The notes under the pieces are model-generated. The model saw nothing but the letters and a program-made list of their open reading frames with translations. It was not told the origin of the DNA and searched no databases. From Mucor racemosus (Eukaryota > Mucoromycota > Mucoromycetes > Mucorales > Mucoraceae): a DNA stretch of 64,000 nt. The DNA lies in the NCBI GenBank assembly GCA_027405735.1, contig JAPEHQ010000001.1, positions 682,001-746,000 on the forward strand, given 5' to 3'. Shown here piece after piece: positions 1 to 11,118 of this stretch. The number at the start of each line of letters is the position of its first letter. Position 1 is the stretch's first letter. The translations under genes were made by a program, and so were the position numbers.

Positions 1-600
1 TGGGCTACCAATGAATATCTTAAAGATAAGAAGGCTGCTTTGCAATCCAAGAAGCCTTTCAAGGGTTCTGCTGCCAACATGAGTTTGGGTGGTGGTAAAT
101 CTCCTTCTTTGGATGCCACTGTTAACGGTGCTGTTGAAGCTGGTCTTGTGTTTGCTGTTGCTGCTGGTAATGATAATAAGGATGCTTGGTAAGCTATTTT
201 TTTGTATGAATTCATGCAAAAAATTCAAATATTAATCATTTAAATGTGTAGCAACTATTCTCCTGCTCGTGCTGAAAAGGCCATCACTGTCGGTGCCTCT
301 ACCATCTTTGATGAGCGTGCATACTTCTCTAACTTTGGTGAGTGCGTTGATGTCTTTGCTCCCGGTTTGAACATTGAATCCATCTGGAATTCCAATGATC
401 ATGCTACTAATACCATTTCCGGTACATCAATGGCCTCTCCTCATGTTGCTGGTCTTGCTGCTTATCTTTTGGCTCAAGCACCTGAAGGTACTAGTCCCAA
501 GGAAATCAAGAAGCGAATTCTTGATTTGGCTACTCGCAATGTATTCAAGGAACTTCCTGCCAAGACCCCTAACCTTCTCATCTACAACGGTTTCGAGTAA
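1..600 (+). CDS. Subtilisin-like serine protease (S8, cerevisin/proteinase B type), 3' part
   Basis: Partial gene, open at the left edge; 178 C-terminal residues are present. Exons are 1-188 and 252-600, with a 63-nt GT-AG intron that splits a Cys codon and joins GNDNKDA to CNYSPA. The oxyanion-hole Asn motif (AAGNDN) lies near the end of exon 1. The catalytic Ser motif [17 protein letters not shown] is in exon 2, so the Asp and His of the triad must be upstream of the window. The [25 protein letters not shown] stretch is characteristic of the proteinase K / vacuolar proteinase B branch of S8. The family works in the vacuole or is secreted; which applies cannot be decided without the N-terminus. 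The protein ends about 27 residues after the last helix, with no extra C-terminal domain. Confidence 0.93.
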
Positions 601-1689
601 ATCATATTATAAACATTGAGTAAATTATATTGTTTCTTTCTACCTTTTTTTTTTCCATTTAACCCTTTTTTTTTCTTATAATATCCCCTTCCCTTCTATT
701 TTTTGTATTTTCGGAGAAATATAAACTGCTGTCAGCATTGATGAAATCATAACATTTTGCTGATGAATATGTAAATTTAATTGCCCTGTCTTGACCATGT
801 TTACTATCTCGTCGTTAGGCTTTAATATAGGAAATTGTTGTATCATTTTTTAAAGTGAAAATGCGTTACATCTTGGCGGAGCCCTTAATTCAGGGAATAC
901 AAAGATGAATACAAAATTTACATTATAGTAATTATTTTCCATACATGGGCGCAGAAATTGCCAGCGCTCTTGATTGTTTCGATATCAATTTGTAAGGGGA
1001 TATTATATATAGAAAACAACTTACATGAGTAATTTCCTATCAAGCTCATATTGTATCTAGCGTAAACTTGAATACGGTCATCGGCACCATCTCTAACACA
1101 TTATCTGTATATGTACAGTATATGACTTTTTCGATTGATGGCTTGCAAATACAATATGGTTATGTATATCTTGTATGTTATAAGACTCACTACTGTATCA
1201 TATTGGAAATTATTTCTGTGGTATGCGTTTAAAACAATCCTTTTAATGTCTCGCTTTGTTTCGAATCATGATTTTGTCGAGAAAAAGCCTTTAGACGAGA
1301 TGATTTTAGTTTAAATTAATCAATCAAACTCAAAAATGATGTAATTTTAAATGTCTATTCACATCAAAATTTTGTGATTTGAAGAGATAAGGTGCATTGA
1401 ATAGCTACTTCCAACATCCATAAATATATTTTCAACGAGTTTTCAGATTTACATACTTACTCGAAAGTAACCTTTTGTTGTACAGCAAAGTTAGAAATGG
1501 AATAATTGCTAAAAGAATAGTCGTTTTTATCATCAAACAGGCAGTAGTGAACATTTCATGTCATATTCTCTACTACCATTATATGCGTTAGATGTTTAGT
1601 TTTCATTTTTATTATCACACTTGATTCTAGCTGCAATATTGATAGAGTAATCGTTCATTATATCTGTTGATCATCTAATAAAAAAATTG
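601..1689. other. Intergenic, no gene recognised
   Basis: About 1.1 kb of AT-rich sequence after the protease stop codon. The first 100 bases contain T-rich runs typical of 3' flanks. I see no convincing ORF, splice pattern or RNA gene here, and no match to the repeat families found elsewhere in the window. Confidence 0.5.
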
Positions 1690-1981
1690 GTTTTACAAAA
1701 GCAAAAAAAGGTTTACGTCTTTTTGATATTCTCTATTGATACTGTAGAAGGTGATAACATATGGAACTTGATGGCATACAAGGTAGTATATGATTCATAT
1801 TTTTGCCAATGGCCACTCTTCCAAAAAAAAAGCCGAACAATCTCCGGAAGCGGCCATCTAATGATATTTCCAAGCTTTAAATTTGTAGAAAAAATCACCG
1901 GACAGTCCGGACGCGGTTGTTTAAATATTCCAAGCAGCTATAAGATGCTTGTATCAAAATTTCATACAAAAATTAAGGTTC

Positions 1982-2959
1982 TGCAGTAAATGACGAAGTT
2001 ATTTACTAAAATAAAAAAATATAAAAATAAACGCAGTAGAAATACAATTATAATCAGCTAAAGTTTTTATTACAAAAGATTTCTGAAGAGTTAAAATAAT
2101 TGAAAAGTATGAGGGTATTTATAGTGATTTGGAGAACTTGGATACCATCAGACTTGAATGGATGTATATTTAGTAATCTTCCAGTTTTGAGTACATTGTT
2201 ATTGATTTGATATTTTAAGGGGTAAATTGTGTAGAGCATTGACCATAAGGGATTGTATGTCAAGTGTGACAATATCGACCTTTTGGGAAATGGTTGTTTT
2301 TTTGTTTATTTCTGTTATATCTATTTTATGTAACCTTGATTTTTAAGGGGTAGTTTTTATATGCTTGAATCTTATTTATATTGATAGTGCAACTTCGATA
2401 TAGATGACTAGTTGACTAAATTGATATCTTTGTTTATTATCATTATTGATTTGGATAGAATCCTGTTTTGATATATATGTCATTTGTGTAATTGATTGCG
2501 CCGTGATCAAGGGTGCTATCATCTACACGACATGTATGGTTCAAAAAGGGTATTTCATACTTTTAGCATGCGTGAAATTTCAAAACGGTCTTAAGAAATA
2601 ATCTTGCCAAAATATTACACTTTTTATTAACAATACATCCAGAGGATATATTTATATACTTTTCATTATAACTATTACACAGAATTACTATCTAATAACA
2701 TTACACCAATTTACTAAGACGCATGTGAATCAACGTGTACACCTGTTGATTTACTATAATACCGAATATTGACTGCGACCTTGAATGTGCGACCTAGGAT
2801 ATGATATTGACATAACAATGCGTCTGTTATTGTGTTCAATTGAAGCGTTTCTTTATTATTGTTGTTCACATTTCAAGTGGCATCATATCTTATGAACGAC
2901 ACTTGGAATTTAGGTTGTTTTATTTTTATCAAGCGTTTTTAGTATGCAATTCCACTGCA
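1982..2959. repeat. TG...CA element family alpha, copy A (solo-LTR-like)
   Basis: Begins TGCAGTAAATGACG and ends TTCCACTGCA, with 6-bp terminal inverted repeats TGCAGT/ACTGCA, like the copies at 7514-9141 and 38423-39681. Without the nested 245-bp element the length is about 730 bp. Unlike the other copies, its flanks (GGTTC and ATAGA) do not form a target duplication. They correspond to positions about 600 bp apart in the 40-kb copy of the host repeat, so this copy has probably recombined or lost flanking DNA. Confidence 0.6.
2573..2817. repeat. Solo LTR-like insertion beta (245 bp) with 5-bp target duplication
   Basis: Starts TGAAATTTC and ends GACATAACA, flanked by ATGCG at 2568-2572 and 2818-2822. 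The copies at 9000 and 39540 show the uninterrupted site (agcatgcgtttgtt), so this is a clean insertion. TG...CA termini plus a 5-bp duplication are the signature of LTR retrotransposons. No coding sequence remains, which fits a solo LTR. It contains a TATA-like stretch near 2649. Confidence 0.75.
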
Positions 2960-5502
2960 ATAGACAATACAATTCAATACATTGTTGATGTAGAACAATA
3001 CATGCAACTGCCAATATATTTAATATTCTTAATCATTTATAAATGTGTTTATAGCTATAATGCTTATGGCAACAATGGCTTTTGCTTGATGAGCATAAAC
3101 TTAAATAACACTTACTGCTTAAATTTATTTGCAAGCCAAATTTAAGGTTATAAATGTTATTTTATCACTCATAAGATTTAAACGAATTAACTTTCTTTAA
3201 ACTTACTATTTCAGTTTATTACGATTGTCCGCTGTAAAAAGATTTGTTTTCAAGCATAGCTAGGATCAAAGCTATGGTTATTAAGAAAGGCATTGGATTA
3301 TTCTTTTTTTTTTGTTTCTATATCATTTAAAATGTTATCACTTTCCTGGAATATTTCTTGAGTTTGCAGCCAGTTCTAGCTTTCTATTGAGTAGATATAA
3401 ATATCATCATTCTTGCCTTAGATTTGATCTGGTAATTAAGAAATACTACGTTTAACAGTACAGTAGTAAATAATAATATTTGATCATAGTAGAATGCGGT
3501 TAAATAAAAATACCAGTCTCTAATATAGACTGAGATATATATTAAAAATATTAGTTTCTGATGTTAGCATGCGTTTGCAGATGAAAGAAAAGAATACCAG
3601 CTTGATAGTCTTTAATATACCTTATCAAACGATGAATATATCCTTGGAATATGAAAACAAAAAGAGAGAAACAACACACGTAGAAAAGGATTACTGTGGA
3701 TTACATCCATTTAGATCTCCATTTCATCTGGTGTCTAACTTGAATTACGGCTGGGATAAATCAGGAATCACTTTGATTTGACATGTTTGATTGATACAGC
3801 AAGTAATCTTATAACGGAGATGTGGATCCTAGCAAATTATAATTATTGACCTGTGTGATGTATCATTCTTAAACCGGATCATGTCAAATCCAAAAAAGTA
3901 AACAATAACAGATCCGGAACCGGAAGTTCCTTAATTAAATATTAATTATACAATGCTCCTGAAAGCATGGTATAGAAGCATGGTATAGAAGCATGGTACA
4001 AAAGCATAATACGCCAGTGCGATATTCCAACATGATATACCAATATAACACATTAATATTAAATAATATCTAAACTACCTTATCACATCATTGATTTCCC
4101 AAATCAAATAGTATATAAACCCTATTAATTTCATTCCAATAAACGATATCTCTTTACTTGATTAAATTTCTAATTTTATTTAACCTAAACATATTTTGAT
4201 AAATCACTGTGATTTAACGAAAGAATGAGCATTTGGATATTGTGTGGATATATTGGAAATTGGAATCATGCTTCTATTATGATTCAATAGTAGCATGATA
4301 ATAGACACATGGAATATGACCTTGCTTGACTTGCATGTTGAACATCATGGTTTGGCAAATGTTCTAAATTGGTAATTCGATTAGAAATTATGTATAAATA
4401 GAAGGACATCTTCCTTTCAAAGAAGAGTCAATTAAGGTTTACTTGATAATAAAAACCTAACGTTATCTAGTCGAATTCCTATTGTTTTTCGGTGAATATC
4501 TCTACCTGTTCCACAATTACTTTCAAGACTTTACATTATTTAGCGCAATTAAAACCCTGCTAAATTGCTCATTTCAGCCAATGTAAAAGCAGCATTACAG
4601 CGCATCAACCCATAAACTAAACAAAACACGCAATATCTGTTATCATAAAAACATACATTTTTCTGCCAGAAAAACCGTCTGTCATATCATACATTCATTA
4701 AAAAATTACAAAAGAGACCCCGTAGAGAAACGCCGTGATTGAGCATAGCAAGACAACAAGATTGAACGGCTAAGTCTCTTATACTATTGTATATCAATTT
4801 TAAATAGAAAAGCTTTTTTTTATAACTTTTCTTATATTTAACCATGTACAGTCTGAAAATTCAGACTTTGTAACGGACATTTTCGGGGCTCATTTTTATC
4901 CTTACCAACCCTCATGATTTTCATCAAAAAACAGAAAAATTAAATTTTGATGCCAAAATCGACGTTTGAATATACTACATTGTGAGAGAAAATTGTAGCC
5001 ATGACTAATACACATTTTATAAAAGCTTAATATTAAATGTTAAGTAATGAAACTTAGCATTTTTGGCCCAAAAACGGTTTTTTGATTAAAGGATTTTCAT
5101 GTTATATTTTGCAATGAAAATGTTTATTATTTTTTATTGAGCAAATAGAGCGCTAAATGCTGCATATGTGCAAATTTTTTGTTTTTATAATTGGTAGTAT
5201 AATTAACTCTAGATTTGCAAAACCAAAAAAAAAAATTAAAAAATGTCAAAATTGATGATCTGGACAAAAATAATTTTCTAAATTAATATTCCGCTTATAA
5301 GCCTTGCAAGTCTTAAAAATAAGAGATTTTATAATACTTGAAAACTTTTTTAAAAATTTACGATGATGTATCGACTTGATTCAAGCTTATTACTCTAAAT
5401 CTTTATACATGTTAATATTGTGTGGTAGTTTATTTGATGATAATATAGTCTTACTTTATAATTATTGCGTTAGACATGATTTACATTAGTTTTTAGTCTT
5501 AC

Positions 5503-5808
5503 TGATCTATCAGAATTAGGAATTACCGAATTACCAATTTAGAACATCTGTGAAACCATGATGTTCAACATGCAAGTCAAGCAAAGCCATATTCCATGCG
5601 TCTATCATCATGCTACTATTGAATCATAGAAGCATAATTCCAATATATCCACACAATATCCAAATGCTCATTCTAATGTATACTGTATTATCACTCACAT
5701 TTAATACACTCATTCAATTAGTATATAAAAAACCCCCTATAGAAGCTCATAATAAAAGAGTATTTTTTCATTTGATTAATTTTATACGATTTACCTTTCG
5801 ATAAATCA
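5503..5808. repeat. Solo LTR-like insertion gamma-1 (306 bp), target duplication CTTAC
   Basis: Starts TGATCTATCAG and ends GATAAATCA. It is flanked by CTTAC at 5498-5502 and 5809-5813; the empty site (aatcttacctctcc on the complement) survives in the right arm near 63565. It is the inverted partner of 6019-6319. It carries a TATA-like stretch (gtatataaa) near 5720. A truncated copy lies at about 54855-54899. Confidence 0.8.
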
Positions 5809-5813
5809 CTTAC

Positions 5814-6013
5814 CTCTCCAATATCATAAATATAAAAATAAACTTGGCCATCACTGGAACCTGTTGCTGCCTTTTTACCCTCTTTATCCCAAGCCAATTT
5901 ATTCAATAATGCTTTACTAGAACCAACTTAAGCACTTACAAATGGTTTCTCGGTAATTGCATTCAAATTCTATAAATTAAATTGACTGGCTCCATCTAAC
6001 AGTAGTATCAAAC
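5814..6013 (-). pseudogene. Dynein intermediate chain gene fragment (C-terminal WD40 blade)
   Basis: Read on the minus strand, this contains a stretch like NKLAWDKEGKKAATGSSDG followed by QVY and YDIGE, then a GTAAG splice donor. Before it are QFNL-stop-NLNAITEKPF and a second splice-like boundary. The pattern (SQF-LWDLN-NTE-P, then ALNKLAWD-EGKK-A-GSSDG-VY-YDIGE) is the last WD-repeat region of the cytoplasmic dynein intermediate chain. An in-frame TAG and a small insertion (YFYIYD) show it is dead. It is only about 200 bp, carried inside the dispersed repeat, and has been bracketed by two solo-LTR-like elements in opposite orientation. Copies are at 36014-38280 and in the right arm. Confidence 0.75.
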
Positions 6014-6018
6014 GTATC

Positions 6019-6319
6019 TGATTTATCGAAAGGTAAATCGTATGAAAATTAATAAATGAAAAAGTACCGTTTTATTATGAGCTTATAGAGGGGGTTTATA
6101 TACTAATTGAATGAGTGTATTAAATGTGAGTGATAATATACATTAGAATGAGCATTCGGATATTGTGCGGATATATTGGAATTATGCTTCTATGATTCAA
6201 TAGTAGCATGATGATAGTAGACGCATGGAATATGGCTTTGCTTGACTTGCATGTTGAACATCATGGTTTCACAGATGTTCTAAATTGGTAATTCGGTAAT
6301 TCCTAATTCTGATAGATCA
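6019..6319. repeat. Solo LTR-like insertion gamma-2 (301 bp), target duplication GTATC
   Basis: Starts TGATTTATCG and ends GATAGATCA, and is the reverse-oriented relative of 5503-5808. It is flanked by GTATC at 6014-6018 and 6320-6324; the empty site (caaacgtatcatcagcc) is seen at 38275. Because each gamma copy has its own different duplication, these are two independent insertions rather than one element with 300-bp inverted ends. Confidence 0.8.
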
Positions 6320-6412
6320 GTATCATCAGCCTGCCTTATTATGATAAACGTCAACAATCTAAAATCAGAAACATCCCATTTTCATTGTTATAAGCTATGA
6401 AAAGTTTGATTT

Positions 6413-6858
6413 TTGTTGCATCCACCGGTTAATCGTAAGATAATGAACCTTTTGATTTGTAATCCTTATTTTCAAGAAGTCAGCTAACTGACCTATGACA
6501 ACATTCTCGATTGTTCTTATTTTTCCAAAGCAAGATCCGGGAATCGGGATATCTGAGACATACCCACTTGTTGGATTTAGCTATATAAAATAAGCTGAAC
6601 TTAAATGTGCTGTGTTACTAATGTAAATAAAATGACCTGACAATAGAATGTCAGAAAGATATAATCGATCCAAAGCTGATCTTACGGATAATTGTAATAT
6701 AGAATTTGTATACAAATAGGACAAATTATTGATATTAAATAAAGATTCTCTTCAGTTTTTGTGTGTGATTTAATTTAACAAGTTCCTTTATTAAATTATA
6801 CATTTTTTCTTGCTATAATATTTATTCTAAATCTTTGGCATTTCAATTTTTAATAATG
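6413..6858. repeat. Dispersed repeat shared with 53944-54372
   Basis: Starting at tgttgcatccaccgg, about 440 bp matches 53944-54372 at high identity. It contains TATA-like and AATAAA-like stretches and could be an LTR, but I could not fix both termini because the two copies diverge differently at the 3' side. No ORF. Confidence 0.55.
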
Positions 6859-7513
6859 CAGCAATTAAATAAAGAAGAACAAGATGATACTAACAGCATA
6901 TGGTGAGTATTTAATATCTAAGTAAGTTTGATAAAGTATGCTTTTAAATCCTTTTAAAAATCCTGAGCAAACACAACACATTGGTCCTGTAATATCTATC
7001 CATTAAAATGTTGTTTCAATTTTCACTACACAATGAATGCACCTTTTATCCATCTTGACTTTGATGTACATTGTTAGATATTAGTTTTTTACCAGTTGTA
7101 TTTTCTCTAATTTATTAATAATTAATATTCAGTCATATTAAACGATGATTTGTAGCACTGCCAAAAAAAAAGAATGAATGCTTTAAAAGTTTTCTGCATA
7201 TCAAATTATGTAATTTAATAGCAATATGTACACACTACGGCCAACCTGTGCTGCACAAGATGATTTTGTTTTGCCCAGGTGGGCTGCACACTATAGCCTG
7301 AGCTGCTGTGTCCGCTGAATATGGTTAAAAAGATAACATTATGCACATGGGCACAACAAAAGAAACTGCACACGATCACACGATTACAACGCTAAGCCTG
7401 TATGTGCAGAATTATAGATTCTGTCCATGTGCATAACATTAATCCCATGTGTGCATAGTAATAGGCTTGCCCATAATTATATTATTATCCCTATTTGCGC
7501 ATAACAATATAAT
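6859..7513. repeat. Unassigned AT-rich stretch, then hairpin-rich repeat (7225-7513)
   Basis: 6859-7224 has nothing convincing; a short ATG-initiated reading frame at 6858-6904 ends at a GTGAGT donor-like site but leads nowhere. 7225-7513 (starting cactacggcc) matches 40465-40740 and its right-arm mirror. It is rich in short inverted repeats built on TGTGCA/TGCACA, plus CAGAATnATAGATTCTG. It is the host site of the alpha element at 7514. Confidence 0.5.
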
Positions 7514-9141
7514 TGCAGTAAATTACGATGTGATTTACTAAAAAAATATAAAAAAATAAAAGCAGTAGAAATAGAATTATAATCAGCTAAAGTTTTTATT
7601 ACAAAAGATTTCTGAAGAGTTAAAATAATTGAAAAGTAACGTGCCACCAGCTTTAAATCTGTGTAAACTTTAATTTTGTTTCAATTTTTATTTATTTTGG
7701 AACTCCGTCATTTCAATATATATATTTTTTTTGGAGGCATCTCATGGCAGATAATGTAGCTCATTTGTTATTTGAGAGATTGAGAAGTATAATAAGTTTA
7801 AACAAACATTTTATTTTTATAACAAATCTTTAGGAATTCTAAATTTTCTGTGAGATAAATATTTTTTTTGACAAATTTCTTAACTTCTTGGACAACTTCT
7901 CTACATTTGCTATAAGCTTCGATGTAGTCCATCGACCTTCTGAAATAATGTCTGATTTGAGTCAGGTTACCAGAGGTATCCAGAAAAGAATGGATGTTTT
8001 TCTCCAGAGACTTGAATGTATAGTCACATCGCAAACGAGCTTCCCTCTTGGCAGCACCACAGTACATTTTGATCCAATTGCATTCGCAATGGTACTTTGG
8101 GTATCAGTAAAATGATTTTATAATAAAAATAACTATTAAAGTCATAATAATTGTTCATAAAGGTTTAAATAATGATTGTTATGGCTCTGATTTATTATAT
8201 CTTTATTTTTCGGAAAGTTGATAGCGAAAATGCTGATTTCACGCATTGCTTACGTAAGCTGGGTTTAAGGTAAGGAGGTTATGTGTCACAGAGTATCCTT
8301 GTTTCAAAAGTTACCCTCACCTAAGAGCACACAGCTTAAATTTTGAAATACCGTCTATTTTCAAGGGCTATCAACAGAATGATTTTATAGTAAAATTAAG
8401 TATTCGAGCCATAACAATTGTTTACAAAGGTTTAAATAATGATTGTTATGGATTTTTTTTATTGTATCGTTAGTTTTGGGTGAGTTGATAGCTCTTAAAA
8501 AAAGTTAAAATTTGTGCAGGTTTAAAGCTGGTGGCACGTTATGAGGGTATTTATAGTGATTTGGAGAACTTGGATACCATCAGACTTGAATGGATGTATA
8601 TTTAGTAATCTTCCAGTTTTGAGTACATTGTTATTGATTTGATATTTTAAGGGGTAAATTGTGTAGAGCATTGACCATAAGGGATTGTATGTCAAGTGTG
8701 ACAATATCGACCTTTTGGGAAATGGTTGTTTTTTTGTTTATTTCTGTTATATCTATTTTATGTAACCTTGATTTTTAAGGGGTAGTTTTTATATGCTTGA
8801 ATCTTATTTATATTGATAGTGCAACTTCGATATAGATGACTAGTTGACTAAATTGATATCTTTGTTTATTATCATTATTGATTTGGATAGAATCCTGTTT
8901 TGATATATATGTCATTTGTGTAATTGATTGCGCCGTGATCAAGGGTGCTATCATCTACACGACATGTATGGTTCAAAAAGGGTATTTCATATTTTTAGCA
9001 TGCGTTTGTTATTGTGTTCAATTGAAGCGTTTGTTTATTATTGTTGTTCACATTTCAAGTGGCATCATATTTTATGAGCGACACTTGAAATTTAGGTTGT
9101 TTTATTTTTATCAAGCGTTTTTAGTATGTAATTCCACTGCA
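7514..9141. repeat. TG...CA element family alpha, copy B, target duplication ATAAT
   Basis: Starts TGCAGTAAATTACG and ends TTCCACTGCA, flanked by ATAAT at 7509-7513 and 9142-9146. The uninterrupted host sequence (hairpin repeat running straight into aaatctgaccatgagc) is at 40725-40750. Without the Tc1-like element nested at 7639-8539 it is about 727 bp. The short termini and 5-bp duplication fit a solo LTR of about 730 bp; a non-autonomous DNA element is the alternative. Confidence 0.7.
7639..8539 (-). mobile_element. Tc1/mariner-type element (901 bp), non-autonomous, TA target
   Basis: Terminal inverted repeats start ACGTGCCACCAGCTTTAAA at both ends; 29 of 34 bp match. The element sits between duplicated TA dinucleotides at 7637-7638 and 8540-8541. 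The empty site (gaaaagtatgaggg) is preserved at 2103-2116. On the minus strand about 8100-7798 encodes a decayed C-terminal transposase tail, with a NAIEWIK-like motif, AAKREARLRC, then IRHYFRRSMDYIEAYSK. This fits the end of a Tc1-type DDE domain, but the catalytic core is missing. Two diverged direct repeats of about 120 bp (8112-8236 and 8382-8497) each contain a perfect CCATAACAAT/ATTGTTATGG-type hairpin arm pair or its relic. Confidence 0.8.
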
Positions 9142-11118
9142 ATAATGATTAAATCTGACCATGAGCATAATGAGCTAATTGTATGGGCACAAATTGGTTT
9201 GTATATGATCATCGTACTGTTTTCAAAATTCCATTGCATTTTTTACTGCAATAATGGGGTTTTAAGTTACATTTGCTTTCATTAATATAGATTATAGATA
9301 ATAATATAATTCAACGCGTTGTTGATGTAGGGCAGCAATACATGCAAGAACCAATATATTTGCAATAATCATCATTTTTTGCAAATATGTTTATAGCTAT
9401 AATGCTTACAGCAACAATGGTTTTTTCTCGAGCACAAACTTAAATAACACTTACTGCCTAAATTTATATGAAGCCAAATCTAAGATTATAGATGTTACTT
9501 TATCACACGTAAAATTCAAGCAAACTAACCTTCTTTAAACTTACTATGTTATTTTACGGTTGTCAGCTGTAAAAAGATTTATTTTTAAGCATAGCTACGA
9601 TCAAAATCATGGTTCTTAGGAAAGGCATCGGATTATCTTGTTTTTGTGTTTTTATATCATTTGAAATTTTATCACTTTTCTGGAACATTTTGTGGGTTTG
9701 TAGCCAGTCGTAGCTTTTTATTGAGTAGATATAAATATCATTATTGCCTTCAATTTGATCTGGTAATCATCAAGAAATACGTCCAACAATACAAAAGTAA
9801 ATAATAATGTTTGATCTTAGAATGTGGGTAAATGAAAATATCAGTCTCTATTATAGACTGCTATCTATATTAAAAACATTAGTCTCTTATGTTAGCATGC
9901 GTATTCAGGTACAAGAAAAGGATACCAGCTTGATAGTCTGATATACGTTATCAAACGGTGAATATATCCTTGGAATATGAAAACAAAAAGAGAGAAACAA
10001 TACACGTAGAAAAGGGGTTTCAAGGCTTTATGTAATAATGATCTGTAATTTTGGACTAACAACAAAGGTGGATAATATGCTTATAGATATTATTCTTGTT
10101 ATTATAAATTGGTGATCACTGGATTGATGAAGGTTGGTGTTCTTATTTGTAAATTAGATATTTATTAGTGAATAAATAAAGTAAAAGGAGTGTAACAAGA
10201 CAGATAAATATACAAGGGATCATGTAATGATTTTCTTGTAGTATTTATATAAGGAATGAGGCAAGGTTTTGCATGAATGAAACTGAAATGTTTGACTCAT
10301 TACAATTTACATTATTTAGTGCAATTAAAACCCTGCTAAGTTTCTCATTTCAGCCAATGTAAAAGCAGCATTACAGGGCATGAACCATAAACTAAACAAA
10401 ATAAGCAATATCTGTTATCATAGAAACATACGTTTTTCTACCAGAAAAACCGTCTGCCATATCATAGTTTCATTAAAAAATTGCAAAAGCGAGCCCGTAG
10501 AGCACCGCCGTAATTGAGCATAGAAGATTGAATGATGGCTAAGTCTCTCAGACCTTAGACTATGGTATATATCTAAGATTTAAATAAAAATGAGTTTTTT
10601 TCTTTAACTTTTCTTATATTTAACCATGTACAGTCGGAAAATTCAGACTTTGTAACGGACATTTTCGGGGCTCATTTTTATCCTTACCAACACTCATGAT
10701 TTTTATCAAAAAACAGAAAAATCAAATTTTGATACCAAAATCGACGTTTAAATATACTACATTATGAGAGAAAATTATAGCCATAACTAATACACATTTT
10801 ATAAAAGCTTAATATTAAATATTAAATATTGAAACTTTGTACTTTTGCCCCAAAAACGGATTTTTAGTTAAAGGATTTTCATGTTATATTTTGCAATAAA
10901 AATGTTTATTATTTTTTATTGAGCAAATAGAGAGCTAAATGATGCATATGTGCAAATTTTTTGTTTTTATAATTGGTAGTATAATTAACTCTAGATTTGC
11001 AAAACCAAAAAAAAAAAAATTAAAAAATGTCAAAATTGATGATCTGGACAAAAATAATTTTCTAAATTAATATTCCGCTTATAAGCCTTGCAAGTCTTAA
11101 AAATAAGAGATTTTATAA
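9142..11118. repeat. Dispersed composite repeat M, copy B (truncated)
   Basis: Continues the host repeat after the alpha insertion: 9142-9480 corresponds to 40750-41000, 9490-10020 to 3170-3690 and 34225-34760, and 10305-11118 to 4534-5340 and 35036-35850. It stops abruptly at about 11118 before the dynein fragment would be reached, so it is truncated. The segment at 10031-10304 is a further TG...CA insertion. Confidence 0.7.
10031..10304. repeat. Solo LTR-like insertion epsilon (274 bp)
   Basis: Starts TGTAATAATGATC and ends GACTCATTACA (TGTAAT/ATTACA inverted ends). It is flanked by CTTTA and ATTTA, a 5-bp duplication with one mismatch. Copy A at 4527-4540 shows the site without it (aagactttacattatttag). 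A second copy is at about 34766-35035 with a damaged left end. Confidence 0.65.

Larger units (their letters stand above)
1690..6412. repeat. Dispersed composite repeat M, copy A, with nested insertions
   Basis: This block is collinear with parts of two other places in the window. 1730-1981 resembles 40045-40290, 2960-3150 resembles 40885-41000 and 9290-9480, about 3170-3690 resembles 9490-10020 and 34225-34760, and about 4534-5497 resembles 10305-11118 and 35036-36010. The family therefore has the order: segment like 40.0-41.0 kb, then the 34.2-36.0 kb segment, then a dynein intermediate chain fragment. No transposase is encoded. About 830 bp at 3690-4525 is present only in this copy and includes a decayed relative of the 306-bp TG...CA element at about 4189-4392. 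Short ORFs here are not conserved between copies. Confidence 0.75.

Noticed and set aside
5503..6319. One transposon with 300-bp terminal inverted repeats
   Set aside because: Each half has its own distinct 5-bp duplication and its own empty site, so two separate insertions fit better.
7225..7513. CRISPR-like array
   Set aside because: Repeated short motifs are inverted and irregularly spaced; there are no direct repeats with unique spacers, and the genome is eukaryotic.
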